Shown piece after piece: positions 32,118 to 43,066 of a stretch of DNA of 64,000 bases (positions are counted from its first letter, which is position 1; every line of letters starts with the position of its first letter). The position numbers and the translations under genes are program-made. The stretch spans positions 80,758-144,757 of the forward strand of contig NZ_JAEAMR010000006.1 in NCBI RefSeq assembly GCF_015999245.1. The letters are read 5' to 3'. The notes under the pieces are model-generated. The model was not told the DNA's origin and searched no databases. It worked only from the letters and a program-made list of their open reading frames with translations. Source of the DNA: Streptomyces sp. AV19. Lineage in GTDB: Bacteria; Actinomycetota; Actinomycetes; Streptomycetales; Streptomycetaceae.

Positions 32118-33149
32118 TCACGGCAGCCCGGCCACCGCCGTCTGACCGAGGATCAGCTGCCACACGTCCGGGTCGCGCACCAGCCTGTCATGGGTCACCA
32201 GCATGGCCCGCAGTACGGGATCGTCCGGGTCGGTCCACAGCCCGCCGTCGCGCACGACGTACTCGAGCAGTGCCTGAACGTTGCGGGCGTACGCCGTGGA
32301 AGCCGCCCCCGGAATGTCCTCCGCGAGCCGCCCCGCGCCGATCAGCGTCACGCCGGGCCCGACGACGTCCGTGTGGTCCGGGCGTACGCCGTCGACGTTG
32401 CCCCCTCCGGGCCCGGCGGTCAGGTCGACGACAACGGATCCCGCCCTCATGTCCGCCAGGTCCCGGGCCGCCACCAGGCGGGGCGGCGGCCGCCCCCGGC
32501 GCGGCCGGAGCGTGGTGACGAGCACGTCGACGCCGGCCGGCGAGCCGGCGAGCCGGTCATGGACGCGCACCTCCGCTCCGAGGCGGCGCAGGGTCGCGGC
32601 CGCTTCCGCCGCGGCGGGGTCCACGCCGAGGACCAGGGCCCGGGCGGGCTCCGGCGCGGCGTCGGCGGTGCCGTGCAGCGGACGGTCCAGGCGGTCGGCC
32701 GCCAGGAGAGCCGCCTTGTAGCCGGCGAGCCGGCCCTGTGAGGCGACGGCGTCCATCGGCCGTGCCAGGACCGAGTCCTGTGGCGCCAGGTCCAGCCCGA
32801 TCGAGGTCACGCCGCCGTCCGCCCAGTCCCGGACGCGGAACGGGATGCGCAGCGGGTCCAGGAGGGCGATCAGCGTCTGTCTGCGGCGGAGCCCTCGGCC
32901 GGCCGGCAGGTTGGGCGGCCGTACGCCCACGAGGACGTCCGAGCGGTCGAGGAGCCGGTCGAGGGTGACCGTGTCGGCGCCGGCCCGCCGGTAGAGGTCG
33001 TCGGGCCGCCGGCTCGGTGCCCCGGCGCCCGATTCCACCGCCACGGCCAGGCCCAGGGCCTGCAGGGGCCGGACCGACTCCGGCACGAGCGCCACCCGCC
33101 GCTCGCCCGGCACGGTCTCCTTGTACACGCCCACCGTCAGGCCCGTCAT
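32118..33149 (-). CDS. NAD(P) transhydrogenase alpha-like protein (AlaDh/PNT)
   Basis: A 343-aa protein beginning [20 protein letters not shown] (the KE..pgE.RVAL motif of the AlaDh/PNT N-terminal domain), with the nucleotide-binding domain around [20 protein letters not shown] and [20 protein letters not shown]. The usual GAGVAG loop is changed to GVDPAA, so nucleotide binding may be altered. Transhydrogenase alpha is usually followed by membrane subunits; no pntB or pntA-2 is in this window. Codon use is ordinary. It could be a stand-alone dehydrogenase. Confidence 0.65.
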   Translation of the reverse strand: MTGLTVGVYKETVPGERRVALVPESVRPLQALGLAVAVESGAGAPSRRPDDLYRRAGADTVTLDRLLDRSDVLVGVRPPNLPAGRGLRRRQTLIALLDPLRIPFRVRDWADGGVTSIGLDLAPQDSVLARPMDAVASQGRLAGYKAALLAADRLDRPLHGTADAAPEPARALVLGVDPAAAEAAATLRRLGAEVRVHDRLAGSPAGVDVLVTTLRPRRGRPPPRLVAARDLADMRAGSVVVDLTAGPGGGNVDGVRPDHTDVVGPGVTLIGAGRLAEDIPGAASTAYARNVQALLEYVVRDGGLWTDPDDPVLRAMLVTHDRLVRDPDVWQLILGQTAVAGLP

Positions 33150-33308
33150 CGGCGGCCGACCTCCGTTCGAAGGCGTCCCGCCTCCCAGTATGGATCTCGC
33201 TCCGGGTGCGTTGCACCGCGAAACCGTGACGGCCGGGCCATGCTGAAGGACCCGCGTCGGCCGGTGGTGGGCGGCGGAGGAGCGGTGGGCGGCGGAGGAA
33301 GGGGCGAC

Positions 33309-36300
33309 ATGGCGTCCGGTGTCGGTCAGGGCTGGCAATTCTGGGTCGACCGGGGTGGCACCTTCACCGATATCGTCGCCCGCGGCCCGGACGGGCGGCT
33401 GCTGACCCGCAAACTCCTCTCGGAGGACCCGGACCGCTACGACGACGCGGCGGTCGAGGGGATCCGCCGGCTGCTCGGCCTGCGCGAGGAGCAGGAGATC
33501 CGGCCCGGTACGGTCGAGGTCGTGCGGATGGGCACGACCGTGGCCACCAACGCCCTGCTGGAGCGCACGGGCGAGCGAACGGTGCTGGTGATCACCGAGG
33601 GGTTCCGGGACGCCCTGCGCATCGGCTACCAGAACCGCCCCGGTCTCTTCGACCGGCGGATCGTCCTGCCGGAAGTGCTGTACGAGCGGGTCGTCGAGGT
33701 GTCCGAGCGCGTCACGGCCGACGGCGAGGTCCTGGTGCCGCCCGACCTCGACGGCCTGTCCACCGGCCTGCGCCGGGCCTACGACGACGGCATCCGGGCC
33801 GTGGCGGTGGTGTGCGTGCACAGTCATCTGCATCCGGCGCACGAGGAGGCGATCGGGAGGCTGGCGGAGCGGATCGGATTCCCGCAGGTCTCGCTGTCGA
33901 GCGAGGTCAGCCGCCTGATGAAGCTGGTGCCGCGCGGTGACACGGCCGTGGTCGACGCCTACCTCTCGCCCGTTCTGCGCCGCTACGTCCAGCAGGTGGC
34001 GCACCGGCTGCCCGGTGTCCGTCTGATGTTCATGCAGTCCAGCGGGGGTCTCGCCGAGGCCGGTCACTTCCGGGGCAAGGACGCCATCCTGTCGGGGCCG
34101 GCGGGCGGCATCGTCGGCATGGCCCGCATGTCGCGGCTGGCGGGCTTCCGGAAGGTCATCGGTTTCGACATGGGCGGCACCTCGACGGACGTGTCGCACT
34201 TCGCGGACGCCTTCGAGCGGGTGGTGACCTCCCAGGTGGCGGGCGTCCGGCTGCAGGCGCCCATGCTGGACATCCACACCGTCGCCGCCGGAGGCGGCTC
34301 CGTCCTGCACTTCGACGGCAGCCGTTACCGTGTCGGCCCCGACTCCGCGGGCGCCCGTCCGGGGCCCGCCTGCTACCGCGCCGGCGGACCGCTGACCGTC
34401 ACCGACGCCAATGTGATGCTCGGCCGCGTCCAGCCGGCACACTTCCCCAGGGTGTTCGGGCCGGACGGCGACCAGCCCTTGGACCCCGGCGTCGTGCGCC
34501 GCCGCTTCACCGAGCTCGCGGACGGGATCCACGCCGCCACCGGCGACCGGCGCACCCCGGAGCAGGTCGCCGAGGGGTTCCTGCGGGTGGCGGTGGCGAA
34601 CATGGCCGCCGCCGTCAAGCGCATCTCGGTGCAGAAGGGCCGCGACGTCACCGAGTACGCGCTGACCACGTTCGGCGGTGCCGGGGGCCAGCACGCCTGC
34701 GCCGTGGCCGATTCCCTCGGCATCCGCACGGTCCTCGTACCTCCCATGGCCGGGGTGCTCTCCGCGCTGGGCATGGGTCTGGCCGACACCACCACCCTGC
34801 TGGAGCGGTCGGTGGAACTCCCCCTCGAAGAAGGGAGCATGGAGCGGATCCGCGCCGTGGCCGAGGAGCTGGAGACCGCGGCCCGCGCCGCCCTCCGGGA
34901 CCAGGACGTCCCCGCCGGGCGCGTCCGGGTCACCGGCCGCGCCCGGCTGCGCTACGACGGCACGGACACGGCCGTGACGGTGGCACTCGGCGAACGCCGG
35001 GCCATGGCGGAGGAGTTCGAGGCGAACCACCGGGCGATGTACTCGTTCCTCCTGGAGCGGCCGGTCATCGTCGAGGCGCTCTCCGTCGAGGCCACCGGGC
35101 TCACCCCGCAGCCCGGGCCCGGCGACCTGGCCCCGGCCCGGCCGGTGGCGGCAGACGGCCCGGACGACACCGGTACGGTCCCGTTGCACACGGACGGGGC
35201 GTGGCGCGAGGTGCCCCTGTGGGAACGCGAACACCTGCGCCCCGGTGCCGTGGTGTCCGGCCCCGCCGTCATCACCGAGGCCGACGCGACCACGGTGGTG
35301 GAGCCCGGCTGGCGGGCCGCCGTGACGGAGGCCGGCCATCTGCTCGTCGAGCGCACGGCCCCGCCGGCCGGAGCCGAGGTGGAGACCCGGGCCGACCCGG
35401 TCCTGCTGGAGATCTTCAACAGCTTCTTCGTGTCCGTCGCCGAGCAGATGGGGGCGCGGCTGGAGGCGACGGCGCAGTCCGTCAACATCAAGGAACGGCT
35501 GGACTTCTCCTGCGCGTTGTTCGACCCCGAGGGCCATCTCGTGGCCAACGCCCCGCACATCCCGGTGCACCTGGGCTCCATGGGAACCGCCGTCAGGGAG
35601 GTGCTCCGCCGGCGGTCCGGGAGGATGCGGCCCGGCGACGCCTACGCCGTCAACGACCCCTATCACGGCGGCACCCACCTTCCCGACATCACGGTGGTGA
35701 CCCCCGTCTTCGACGAGCGGAACGGAACGGCCGGCCCGGCGGTCCTCTTCTATGTCGCGTCCCGGGGGCACCACGCGGAGATCGGCGGACTGACGCCCGG
35801 CTCCATGCCGGCGAACAGCCGCGAGATCGACGAGGAAGGCGTGCTGTTCGACACCTGGCTGCTCGTCGAGGACGGCAGGTTCCGGGAGGCCGAGACCCTG
35901 GACCTCCTGACGTCCGCCCGCTATCCGTCCCGCAGTCCCGACACCAACCTGGCCGACCTCCGGGCCCAGATCGCCGCCAACCGCAAGGGCGTCGAGGAGG
36001 TCGGCAGGATGATCGACCACTTCGGTCCCGACATGGTGCATGCCTACATGCGCCACGTCCAGGACAACGCGGAGGAGGCCGTCCGCCGGGCGGTCGGCCG
36101 CCTCTCGGACGGCGCGTACCGCTACGAGACCGACTCCGGCGCGGTCATCGCCGTGAGCGTGCGGACCGACCGCCGGCAGCGGTCGGCGACCATCGACTTC
36201 ACCGGCACCTCCGCCCAGCTGGGGACGAACTTCAACGCCCCCACCGCCGTGGTGAACGCGGCGGTGCTGTACGTCTTCCGGACGCTCATCGACGAGGACA

Positions 36301-37028
36301 TCCCGCTCAACGACGGGTGTCTGCGCCCCCTGCGCATCGTCGTCCCGCCCGGCTCGATGCTCGCCCCCGAGTATCCCGCCGCCATCGTCGCCGGCAACGT
36401 CGAGACGTCCCAGGCCGTCGTCGGCGCGCTCTACGCGGCGCTCGGGGCCCAGGCGGAGGGGTCCGGCACGATGAACAACGTCACCTTCGGCGACGACCGC
36501 CACCAGTACTACGAGACGGTCGCGTCAGGGTCGGGCGCCGGTCCGGGCTTCGACGGCACGTCCGCCGTCCAGACCCACATGACCAACTCCCGCCTCACCG
36601 ACCCCGAGGTGCTCGAGTGGCGACTGCCCGTCCTGCTCCAGGAGTTCGCGGTGCGCACCGGCAGCGGGGGCGAGGGACGCTGGCGCGGCGGTGACGGTGC
36701 CGTGCGGCGGTTGCTCTTCCGTGCGCCGATGACGGTGAGCACCCTGTCCGGTCACCGGCGGGTCCCGCCCTACGGCATGGCCGGCGGCCGGCCGGGCGCC
36801 CTGGGATCGAACCGCGTGGAGCGGGCCGACGGGAGCACCGTGCCGATGGCCGGCTGCGAGTCGGTCGAGGTGCTGCCCGGTGACGTGCTGGTGGTGGAGA
36901 CCCCGGGCGGGGGCGGGTACGGGCCCCCGGGGGTACCTTCCGGCGGCCGTTGCGGTGACCGCCGGGTCAGCGGCCGCCATGACCCGGGGTCAGCGTCAGC
37001 GTCCGCGTCTCCCCCGGCGGAACGGTGA
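33309..37028 (+). CDS. oplAH: 5-oxoprolinase (hydantoinase A/B fusion)
   Basis: A 1239-aa ATP-dependent 5-oxoprolinase with the two subunits of bacterial hydantoinases fused. The N-terminal HyuA part begins [18 protein letters not shown], with the ATP-binding actin-like fold and [20 protein letters not shown] near residues 260-300. The HyuB part begins near residue 700 ([20 protein letters not shown]), with [16 protein letters not shown] and PGGGGYG near the end. It hydrolyses 5-oxoproline to glutamate. The ATG at 33309 follows GGAGGAAGGGG. A 62-base tail overlaps the GH65 gene convergently. Confidence 0.85.
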   Translation: MASGVGQGWQFWVDRGGTFTDIVARGPDGRLLTRKLLSEDPDRYDDAAVEGIRRLLGLREEQEIRPGTVEVVRMGTTVATNALLERTGERTVLVITEGFRDALRIGYQNRPGLFDRRIVLPEVLYERVVEVSERVTADGEVLVPPDLDGLSTGLRRAYDDGIRAVAVVCVHSHLHPAHEEAIGRLAERIGFPQVSLSSEVSRLMKLVPRGDTAVVDAYLSPVLRRYVQQVAHRLPGVRLMFMQSSGGLAEAGHFRGKDAILSGPAGGIVGMARMSRLAGFRKVIGFDMGGTSTDVSHFADAFERVVTSQVAGVRLQAPMLDIHTVAAGGGSVLHFDGSRYRVGPDSAGARPGPACYRAGGPLTVTDANVMLGRVQPAHFPRVFGPDGDQPLDPGVVRRRFTELADGIHAATGDRRTPEQVAEGFLRVAVANMAAAVKRISVQKGRDVTEYALTTFGGAGGQHACAVADSLGIRTVLVPPMAGVLSALGMGLADTTTLLERSVELPLEEGSMERIRAVAEELETAARAALRDQDVPAGRVRVTGRARLRYDGTDTAVTVALGERRAMAEEFEANHRAMYSFLLERPVIVEALSVEATGLTPQPGPGDLAPARPVAADGPDDTGTVPLHTDGAWREVPLWEREHLRPGAVVSGPAVITEADATTVVEPGWRAAVTEAGHLLVERTAPPAGAEVETRADPVLLEIFNSFFVSVAEQMGARLEATAQSVNIKERLDFSCALFDPEGHLVANAPHIPVHLGSMGTAVREVLRRRSGRMRPGDAYAVNDPYHGGTHLPDITVVTPVFDERNGTAGPAVLFYVASRGHHAEIGGLTPGSMPANSREIDEEGVLFDTWLLVEDGRFREAETLDLLTSARYPSRSPDTNLADLRAQIAANRKGVEEVGRMIDHFGPDMVHAYMRHVQDNAEEAVRRAVGRLSDGAYRYETDSGAVIAVSVRTDRRQRSATIDFTGTSAQLGTNFNAPTAVVNAAVLYVFRTLIDEDIPLNDGCLRPLRIVVPPGSMLAPEYPAAIVAGNVETSQAVVGALYAALGAQAEGSGTMNNVTFGDDRHQYYETVASGSGAGPGFDGTSAVQTHMTNSRLTDPEVLEWRLPVLLQEFAVRTGSGGEGRWRGGDGAVRRLLFRAPMTVSTLSGHRRVPPYGMAGGRPGALGSNRVERADGSTVPMAGCESVEVLPGDVLVVETPGGGGYGPPGVPSGGRCGDRRVSGRHDPGSASASASPPAER

Positions 37029-39378
37029 GCGTACGCCCCCTGAGCACGATCCTGAGCGCCGATTCCTCCGACTCCGGGACGCTGACGGTCAGTTGGCCGT
37101 CGCTCAGGCGCACCCCGATCCCCCAGTGCCCCCGGTAGCGGACGGTGAATCCGAACTCGGAGAGCTCAGGGAGTTCCACCGGGTCGAGCCAGAGGGCGTC
37201 CTCCCGGGTCTCCAGGCCGGTGAGGCCGCGCTGCACCAGGTCCAGGGTGCCGGCCATCGCGCCGAGGTGGATGCCCTCGGCCGTGGTGCCGCCCTGGACG
37301 TCGGCGGCGTCCTCCTCGAGGGCCTCCCGGCAGTACCGCCAGGCGTCGGCGCGGCGGGCGCGGGCCAGCACCCAGCCGTGGACCAGGCCGCTGAGGGTGG
37401 AGCCGTGGCTGGTGCGCCGCAGGTAGTGGTCGACGGTGCGGTGCCACGTCTCGTCGGTGAGTCCGTACCCCAGCCGCCGGAACTGGGCCGACAGTTCGTC
37501 CGGCGAGAAGAGGTAGCCGAGCATGAGCACATCCGCCTGCTTCGACGCCTGGTACCGGTTGACCGAGTCGCCCTCGGCCTCCAGGATGCGGTCCAGCCGC
37601 CTGATGTCGCCGTACCGTTCGCCGTAGAGGTCCCAGTCGAGCTCGGCCAGTTCCCCGTAGCCGTCGAACTGGCTGATGACGCCGCGGTGGAAGGGCACGT
37701 ACAGGCGGCGGGAGACCTCCTCCCACAGCGGGAGTTCCCCGGCGTCGAGGGTGCCGCGTTCGAGCAGCTCCTGGCGGCGCCGGTCGGGCAGGGACCGGAC
37801 CAGCTCCAGCGCGCGGGTGAGGACCCAGGCGGCGGTGACGTTGGTGTACGCGTTGTCGTCGATGCCGGGCCGCTCGGCTTCCGGGTAGGCGTCGTGGTAC
37901 TCGTCGGGACCGACGACCCCGCGGACGCGGTACCGGCCGCTCGCGGGGTCGAGGACGGCCCGGCCGGCCCAGAAGCGGGCGATCTGCAGCAGCATGTCCG
38001 CGCCCTTGGTGTGCAGGTACTTCACGTCGCCGGTCGCCTGGCAGTACTGCCACACGTTGTACGCGACGGCCGAGCCGACGTGATGCTGGAGCCGTGAGCG
38101 GTCCGGCACCCAGTGGCCGGAGCGGGGGTTGAGGTGCAGCGTCTGGGTCTCGTCGCGTCCGTCGCTGCCGCTCTGCCAGGGGTACCGCGCACCGGCCCGC
38201 CCCTCCTGCCGCGCGGCCCGGAGAGCCCTGGGGAGGCGGCGGTGGCGGTAGTTCAGCAATGCCCGGGACACCTCCGGGAAGTGCAGGTTCAGATAGGGCA
38301 GGACGAACAGCTCGTCCCAGAAGACGTGGCCCCGGTAGGCCTCGCCGTGCAGCCCCCGCGCGGGCACTCCCACGTCCAGGTCGGTCGTGTGCGGGGAGAG
38401 CGTCTGCAGCAGGTGGAAGACGTGCAGGCGCAGGACGCGCCCGGCGTCGCCCGGCACCCAGACGTCCGCGCGCCGCCACAGCTGTTCCCAGGCGACGGTG
38501 TGCGACCGCAGGAGCCCGGGGAAGTCCGCGGCCGCCGCCACCCGTTCGACGGCGGCGGTGAAGGGGTCGCTGATCGCCCGGTCGTGGGAGGTGTGCAGCG
38601 CGACCGTCTTGTCCACGGTGACGGAACGGCCGTCGGACACGGCGAGTTCGAAGCGGTGGGCGGCGTGGCGGCCGGTCGTCTCCCGGTACGCGGAGACCGG
38701 CGCGCCCCCGGTCACGGTGGTGCGCTGGGCCAGTGCGACGCCGATGTCGGAGGTCCTCGTGCGGCAGCGCAGCCAGACCGTGTCCGGGCCGGTGGAGCCG
38801 GCGCGGAACGCCGTGAGGTGGCGGCCGTCCAGGGCCCGGTAGCGGGGCACGTTGTCGTTGACGACGTTTCCGTCGAGGGCCGATTCGACCTGGATCCGGC
38901 CGGTCCAGCCGCGGGCGGTGAAGACGGTGCGCAGGACGCCGAGGTGCGGGTCGCCCATGTGGACCAGGCGGCACTGTTCGACGTCCAGCACCCGGCCGTC
39001 GGCGGCCCGGTGGCGGAAGGTCCGGGTGAGCGTCCCGTTCCGCAGCCCGAGGACGAGCCGGTGGTCGAGGAACCCTCCGTCGTCCATGACGGCCCAGGGC
39101 CCGGGCGGGCCGGTGGCGGGCAGCGGCCGGAAGCGCAGGGGCAGCCAGTTCGGGAGGTTGACGATGTCCTCGTTCTCGACCTCGCGGCCGCCCACGGTCG
39201 ACACCAGGCGGTCGTAGCAGCCGGCCGCGTACGTACCCGGGTAGTGCCCGTGGCCGGCGCTGCTCTCGGGGGCCGCGCCCCGGGTGGCGAAGTACCCGTT
39301 GCCGAGCGTGCAGAGCGCTTCGCGCAGTCCCTCGGCGGCGGGGTCGTAGCCCGTGTACTCCCAGATCCACTCCGGCAT
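36967..39378 (-). CDS. GH65 glycoside phosphorylase (maltose/trehalose/kojibiose type)
   Basis: An 803-aa family 65 enzyme. The N-terminal beta-sandwich domain begins [20 protein letters not shown] with [12 protein letters not shown]. The (alpha/alpha)6 barrel holds the catalytic general acid Glu in VVGPDEYHD, the phosphate-binding region after [14 protein letters not shown] and [19 protein letters not shown] near the end, and a C-terminal beta domain. Family members phosphorolyse an alpha-linked disaccharide to glucose-1-phosphate. No transporter or beta-phosphoglucomutase is adjacent. Specificity cannot be assigned. Confidence 0.85.
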   Translation of the reverse strand: MPEWIWEYTGYDPAAEGLREALCTLGNGYFATRGAAPESSAGHGHYPGTYAAGCYDRLVSTVGGREVENEDIVNLPNWLPLRFRPLPATGPPGPWAVMDDGGFLDHRLVLGLRNGTLTRTFRHRAADGRVLDVEQCRLVHMGDPHLGVLRTVFTARGWTGRIQVESALDGNVVNDNVPRYRALDGRHLTAFRAGSTGPDTVWLRCRTRTSDIGVALAQRTTVTGGAPVSAYRETTGRHAAHRFELAVSDGRSVTVDKTVALHTSHDRAISDPFTAAVERVAAAADFPGLLRSHTVAWEQLWRRADVWVPGDAGRVLRLHVFHLLQTLSPHTTDLDVGVPARGLHGEAYRGHVFWDELFVLPYLNLHFPEVSRALLNYRHRRLPRALRAARQEGRAGARYPWQSGSDGRDETQTLHLNPRSGHWVPDRSRLQHHVGSAVAYNVWQYCQATGDVKYLHTKGADMLLQIARFWAGRAVLDPASGRYRVRGVVGPDEYHDAYPEAERPGIDDNAYTNVTAAWVLTRALELVRSLPDRRRQELLERGTLDAGELPLWEEVSRRLYVPFHRGVISQFDGYGELAELDWDLYGERYGDIRRLDRILEAEGDSVNRYQASKQADVLMLGYLFSPDELSAQFRRLGYGLTDETWHRTVDHYLRRTSHGSTLSGLVHGWVLARARRADAWRYCREALEEDAADVQGGTTAEGIHLGAMAGTLDLVQRGLTGLETREDALWLDPVELPELSEFGFTVRYRGHWGIGVRLSDGQLTVSVPESEESALRIVLRGRTLTVPPGETRTLTLTPGHGGR

Positions 39379-39867
39379 GGTTCGCGGCCTCGCTTCCGTC
39401 CTCCTGTTCAGGAGAACAGATGCCGGCGGGGTTCGCGGGGCCCGTCACCCCGCCGGGGGCGTGATGGCGTGTACGGACGCGCCGGTGCCGCCCGGACGTG
39501 CTGCGCTCCGCCGGGCTCCGGCACCACCGCGGGAGATGCTCTCCCTGCGGACGGCAACGGCCGGCCACTCGCCGTGTCGGGATGCTCACCCCTGGTCCCC
39601 GGTGCCCCGCCGCAGGTGCCGTGCCGGACCGAACGGGACTGACCGGCCCTGGTGGGTCACCCCGAGGAGTGGTGTGATGGAGGTGACGGGAGGGACGCCC
39701 GGAAGGACGCGGGGAAGCGGCTCCGAGCCGTGCACCGCGCAATCAGGATCCGCGAGAAGTGGATGGTGCCCCTCCCGCCCCGAAGGCCGTCCGTGCGGGC
39801 GGATGCCCCCGGCACCGGAATCCAGGGCAGGCGAGCGACGCGGTGACCGGAAGAAGGGAGCGACGAC
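39379..39867. other. Divergent intergenic region with an inverted repeat
   Basis: 489 bases without a recognised gene between the GH65 and LigD-phosphoesterase genes. CTGTTC at 39404-39409 and GAACAG at 39414-39419 form a perfect dyad with a 4-base spacer about 26 bases before the GH65 start, a possible operator for a sugar-responsive repressor. Nothing else stands out. Confidence 0.35.
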
Positions 39868-40503
39868 ATGGCCTCCCGCAAGGCACGGGCACCGGCGGAC
39901 GGGCTCGCCGATTACCGCCGCAAGCGCGACTTCTCCCGAACCGCCGAACCGGGCGGGACGGACGAGCCGGACGGCCACGGGGAACGGCCGGCCTTCGTCG
40001 TCCAGATCCACGAAGCGAGCACGACGCACTTCGACTTCCGGCTGGAGGCGGACGGCGTCCTGAAGTCCTGGGCCGTCCCCAAAGGACCGTCCCGGGATCC
40101 CCAGGACAAGCGGCTGGCCATGCCGACCGAGGACCACCCGCTATCCTACCTCGGCTTCGAAGGCGTGATCGCGGAGGGCGAGTACGGCGCGGGCCCGGTC
40201 ATCGTCCGGGACGAAGGCACCTTCCGCAACGAGACCACCGGCCGCGGCGGCCGCGGGGTCCCGATGGCCGAGGCGCTGCGGCGCGGGCACGTCTCGTTCC
40301 GGCTGGACGGGCACAAACTGCACGGCGGTTACGCGCTCACCAGGATGCGCGAGGGCCATGACGAGGCGTGGCTGCTGGTCAAACGGCAGGACCGGCACGC
40401 CTCCGCCCACGGCACACCCGACCCCGCCCGGGCCTGCTCGGCCCGCACCGGGCGCACCCTGCGACAGGTCGCACGCCAAGAGGCGAAGGCGGACCGGCCA
40501 TGA
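39868..40503 (+). CDS. LigD-type 3'-phosphoesterase domain protein
   Basis: A 211-aa protein containing the phosphoesterase module of the NHEJ ligase LigD: FVVQIHEASTTHFDFRLEAD near residue 45 (metal-binding His/Asp), SWAVPKGPSRDP near 68, and EGEYGAGPVIV and WLLVKRQD further on. It trims 3' phosphates and ribonucleotides at DNA breaks. ATG at 39868. It is followed by an ATGA-overlapping polymerase-domain frame that is truncated, so the region once encoded a split LigD. Confidence 0.8.
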   Translation: MASRKARAPADGLADYRRKRDFSRTAEPGGTDEPDGHGERPAFVVQIHEASTTHFDFRLEADGVLKSWAVPKGPSRDPQDKRLAMPTEDHPLSYLGFEGVIAEGEYGAGPVIVRDEGTFRNETTGRGGRGVPMAEALRRGHVSFRLDGHKLHGGYALTRMREGHDEAWLLVKRQDRHASAHGTPDPARACSARTGRTLRQVARQEAKADRP

Positions 40504-40705
40504 GCGGCGATGCCATGAAAATCCGCACCGGCCACCGCACCGTCGGCATCAGCCGCCCCGACAAGGTGCTCTTCCCCGGCGCAGGCCCGGGCGGCGATGG
40601 CCTCACCAAGGCCGACCTCGCCGAGTACTACCGCACCGTCGCCCGGCGCATGCTGCCGCACCTGCGCGGCCGGCCGCTGATGCTGGAGCGCTGCCCGGAC
40701 GGGAC
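40500..40705 (+). pseudogene. LigD polymerase-domain gene, N-terminal remnant
   Basis: The ATG at 40500 overlaps the phosphoesterase stop. The frame reads MKIRTGHRTVGISRPDKVLF and then TKADLAEYYRTVARRMLPHL, RGRPLMLERCPDG, the start of the LigD primase-polymerase domain (KVLFP, DLA.YY, PLM.eR.PdG). Homology ends near 40700, where the sequence joins an unrelated kinase-like fragment. Confidence 0.75.
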
Positions 40706-40769
40706 TGCCCGGTGCAGACCGCGGACCACGCCGCGCCCGAGCGCCAGACCGGCGGTCCGGCCACCCGGG

Positions 40770-41150
40770 CGGGCGACGACTTCGCGCTGGCCGTGCTGGT
40801 GTACCTGATGCTGACGGGCGGCAACGACCCCTTCGGCGGGTGCCGCACGACAGCGACTCCCAGTCGACGGTCAAGGACAACATCGCCGCCGGCTGCTCCT
40901 ATGTCGTCCAGCCGGACCGCGTCGTCGTGCCGCAGGGGGTCGTCGACCCGGCGGTCCCCCCTCCCCCGCTGCTGGCGCCGGCGCACCGGGCCTTCGGGCC
41001 GGGGGTGGTGGATCCCTCGGCCCGGCCGTCCGCGCGGGAGTGGCTGCCGGCACTGGGGCAGGAGCGGCCGCTCGTCCAGCTGTGCGGGGTCCGGTCCCGG
41101 CACAGCTACGGTCCGCGCGGCGGACCCGCGGTCGCGCCGGCGGTGCGGGA
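40770..41150 (+). pseudogene. Protein kinase C-lobe fragment with frameshift
   Basis: The first piece reads GDDFALAVLVYLMLTGGNDPF to 40841; the continuation STVKDNIAAGCSYVVQPDRV, VVDPAVPPPP, LAPAHRAFGPGVVDPSARPS and AREWLPAL is in the next frame. Together these give DxFxLaxLvyxlLtGxxPF followed by the helix with RAF...DPxaRPsA.eW, the C-lobe of a Hanks-type Ser/Thr kinase. The N-lobe and catalytic loop are missing. Confidence 0.65.
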
Positions 41151-41263
41151 AGGCGTCACCGGTGTCGAGGGGGGGGTGCCGGTGTCGAGGGCCTTCGCGA
41201 CGACTCCTGGCCCACTGAGCGGGGGTGGGGAACCGAGTGTGCGGACAGACGGCTGACGGGCCC

Positions 41264-41953
41264 CTAGAACAGGGGCCGGTGGGCCTGGTCGGCGAGGTGG
41301 GCCGGCGGGTCGATGCCGTCGGGCAGCGCCGGGTCGGGTTCCAGGGCGCCCCAGTGCTGGTGGAGCGGCAGGACTCCGGCCCAGAGGCCGAGTTCGGCGT
41401 CGGGGCCGTCACCGTCGTCCGGCGGCCCGGTGCGGATCTTCACCGACGCCTCCGCCAGCGACAGCGCGAGCAGGGAGGTCGCGACGAGCTCCTTGCCGCT
41501 GGGCCGGCGGACGTAGTCCCACTGGCCGGGGGTGATGTGCTCGGTGAGGCAGCGCAGACCGGCGAGCTTCTCGTCCGGGTCGGTGACGAGCCGGGGCACG
41601 CCGTAGACCATGGCGCTGCGGTAGTTGACGCCGTGCTCGAAGACGGAGCGGGCCAGCACCAGGCCCTCGACGTGGGTGACGGTCAGACAGACCGGGGCCT
41701 TTGGCGAGGCGACCAGGCTGCGGCTGGCGACCGACCCGTGGAAGTACAGGGTGTCGGGGGTGGCCCCGTAGACAGTGGGCACCACCATGGGGACGCCGTC
41801 CACCATCACGCCGAGGTGGCAGAGGAATCCGTCCGCGAGGACGGCGTCGAGGTCGGCCCGGCTGTCGCTGCCCTGTTCGCGCAGACGACGGTGCCGGGTG
41901 CGTTCGGTGCGGGGCAGGACGTCGGACAGCGCGTTCTGCGCCTGCTCGGTCAT
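41264..41953 (-). CDS. PPOX-type flavin-binding protein
   Basis: A 229-aa split-barrel protein of the pyridoxamine 5'-phosphate oxidase-like superfamily. FLCHLGVMVDGVPMVVPTVY near residue 43, DTLYFHGSVASRSLVASPK near 67 and VNYRSAMVYGVPRLVTDPDE near 107 match the FMN-binding region; ELGLWAGVLPLHQHWGALEP closes the C-terminus. It probably binds FMN or F420 and reduces a small substrate. A truncated second copy of this family lies at 16215-16575. ATG at 41953. Confidence 0.8.
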   Translation of the reverse strand: MTEQAQNALSDVLPRTERTRHRRLREQGSDSRADLDAVLADGFLCHLGVMVDGVPMVVPTVYGATPDTLYFHGSVASRSLVASPKAPVCLTVTHVEGLVLARSVFEHGVNYRSAMVYGVPRLVTDPDEKLAGLRCLTEHITPGQWDYVRRPSGKELVATSLLALSLAEASVKIRTGPPDDGDGPDAELGLWAGVLPLHQHWGALEPDPALPDGIDPPAHLADQAHRPLF

Positions 41954-42473
41954 ATCGCGGCCTTCTCATTCCGGTGCGACCCGATCGGGCCGTGCGAAGA
42001 CAGCGTCAGCCTGCCCGCAGCCGGGAGGTTTGGCAAGAAGATCTTCCGGCCCGCCGGGGCGGATGAGGAGCTCGCCGGCGGTGGCGGCTCACCGGCCTCT
42101 TCGCCCGGCCCGACGCCCGGGCCGGCGGGACGCCACCGGACGCCGAGGATCCGCTTCTTGCCCCGCCGCGCGACTCGCATCCTGCGCCAACCCGCCACCT
42201 GCGCCCGGGACTTAGCCGCCGCACTGAGCCGCACCCGCGACTCGGGACGGACCACCGCCGCCGGCGTCCTCGCCCAGCCGCGCGCCCGGCGCGAGCCCGC
42301 CGTCTGCGACGGCGCCGAGGGCGACCGGGGCCGGCGCCGCGGCACAGGCGATGACCGGCGCGGTACGGCTCCGCAGAACCCGGCACGGGACTGCGCCGAC
42401 GTCACACCGTCCCCGCTTCGCCTCGCGTTGCCGCACGCGGGGCAGGCCAGGTGGCGGCCTGCCCCTGACCGGC
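41954..42473. other. 520 bases without a recognisable gene
   Basis: Both strands carry open frames because of the high GC content, but none has a good ribosome site plus recognisable motif. Short Arg-rich plus-strand frames look like shadows. It may hold a decayed gene, but no family could be seen. Confidence 0.35.
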
Positions 42474-42974
42474 TCAGCCCTCGTGCGCGTGCGCGTCGGG
42501 GTCGGGGAGCGGGGTGCCGGTCTCCAGCAGGGTCTTGAGGCTGGACAGGATCAGGGGCCAGGCCCCGCTGCACATGCCGATCATGACGCCGTCCGGGTCG
42601 AAGCCTTCGTGGGCCATGGTCAGGCGGGTCATGGCCCCGGTCGGCTCGATGTCGAAGGCGACCTTGGTGCGGGGCTCTGCGGCGAGTTCGGCACGCAGGC
42701 CTTCGCTCACGCCGACGGCCTCGGCCCACTGCGGTGTGAAGGTGTGCCAGGTGTAGGCGAGGCGCCGGTGCGGGGTGCTGTCCAGGACGATCTGCTCCGG
42801 GTCGGCGGTGTGGCCGCCGAGCTCGTCCCAGGTCATCGGCGAGCCGGCCTTCCAGTCGGTGTCGAAGCGTACGCCCCAGTACTGGCTGGTGAGTTCGGGG
42901 TCGGTCAGGCCCTGCCAGACCCGCTCGGGCGTGGTGTTGATGTAGGTGGTGTGGGTGATGGTGCCGTTGTTCAT
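42474..42974 (-). CDS. SRPBCC-fold (AHSA1-type) protein
   Basis: A 166-aa protein. ITHTTYINTTPERVWQGLTD at the N-terminus, followed by SQYWGVRFDTDWKAGSPMTW and a C-terminal helix (GAWPLILSSLKTLLETG), is the START/AHSA1 pattern: a hydrophobic cavity that binds a lipid or aromatic ligand. It starts at the ATG at 42974. Upstream is a GNAT gene in the same direction, 92 bases away, so they may be co-transcribed. Ligand unknown. Confidence 0.75.
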   Translation of the reverse strand: MNNGTITHTTYINTTPERVWQGLTDPELTSQYWGVRFDTDWKAGSPMTWDELGGHTADPEQIVLDSTPHRRLAYTWHTFTPQWAEAVGVSEGLRAELAAEPRTKVAFDIEPTGAMTRLTMAHEGFDPDGVMIGMCSGAWPLILSSLKTLLETGTPLPDPDAHAHEG

Positions 42975-43066
42975 GGCGGTGGCTCCGGTCTCGTGAGGGG
43001 ATCCGGGGGCCGGACCTGTCGGGGCGCGCCCGCGCCCCGACAGGTCCGCCGGATGGGGGGCCGGGC

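Noticed and set aside
32118-36503. A 1461-codon minus-strand open frame.
   Set aside because: Only its last 343 codons encode the PntA-like protein. The rest is antisense to 5-oxoprolinase.
36967-37028. A 62-base overlap between the 5-oxoprolinase and GH65 genes, which might suggest a false gene.
   Set aside because: Both proteins have full family motifs to within about 20 residues of the ends; the overlap is a simple convergent C-terminal tail.
41954-42473. Possible gene on either strand.
   Set aside because: No frame combined a ribosome site, good codon pattern and a recognisable motif.
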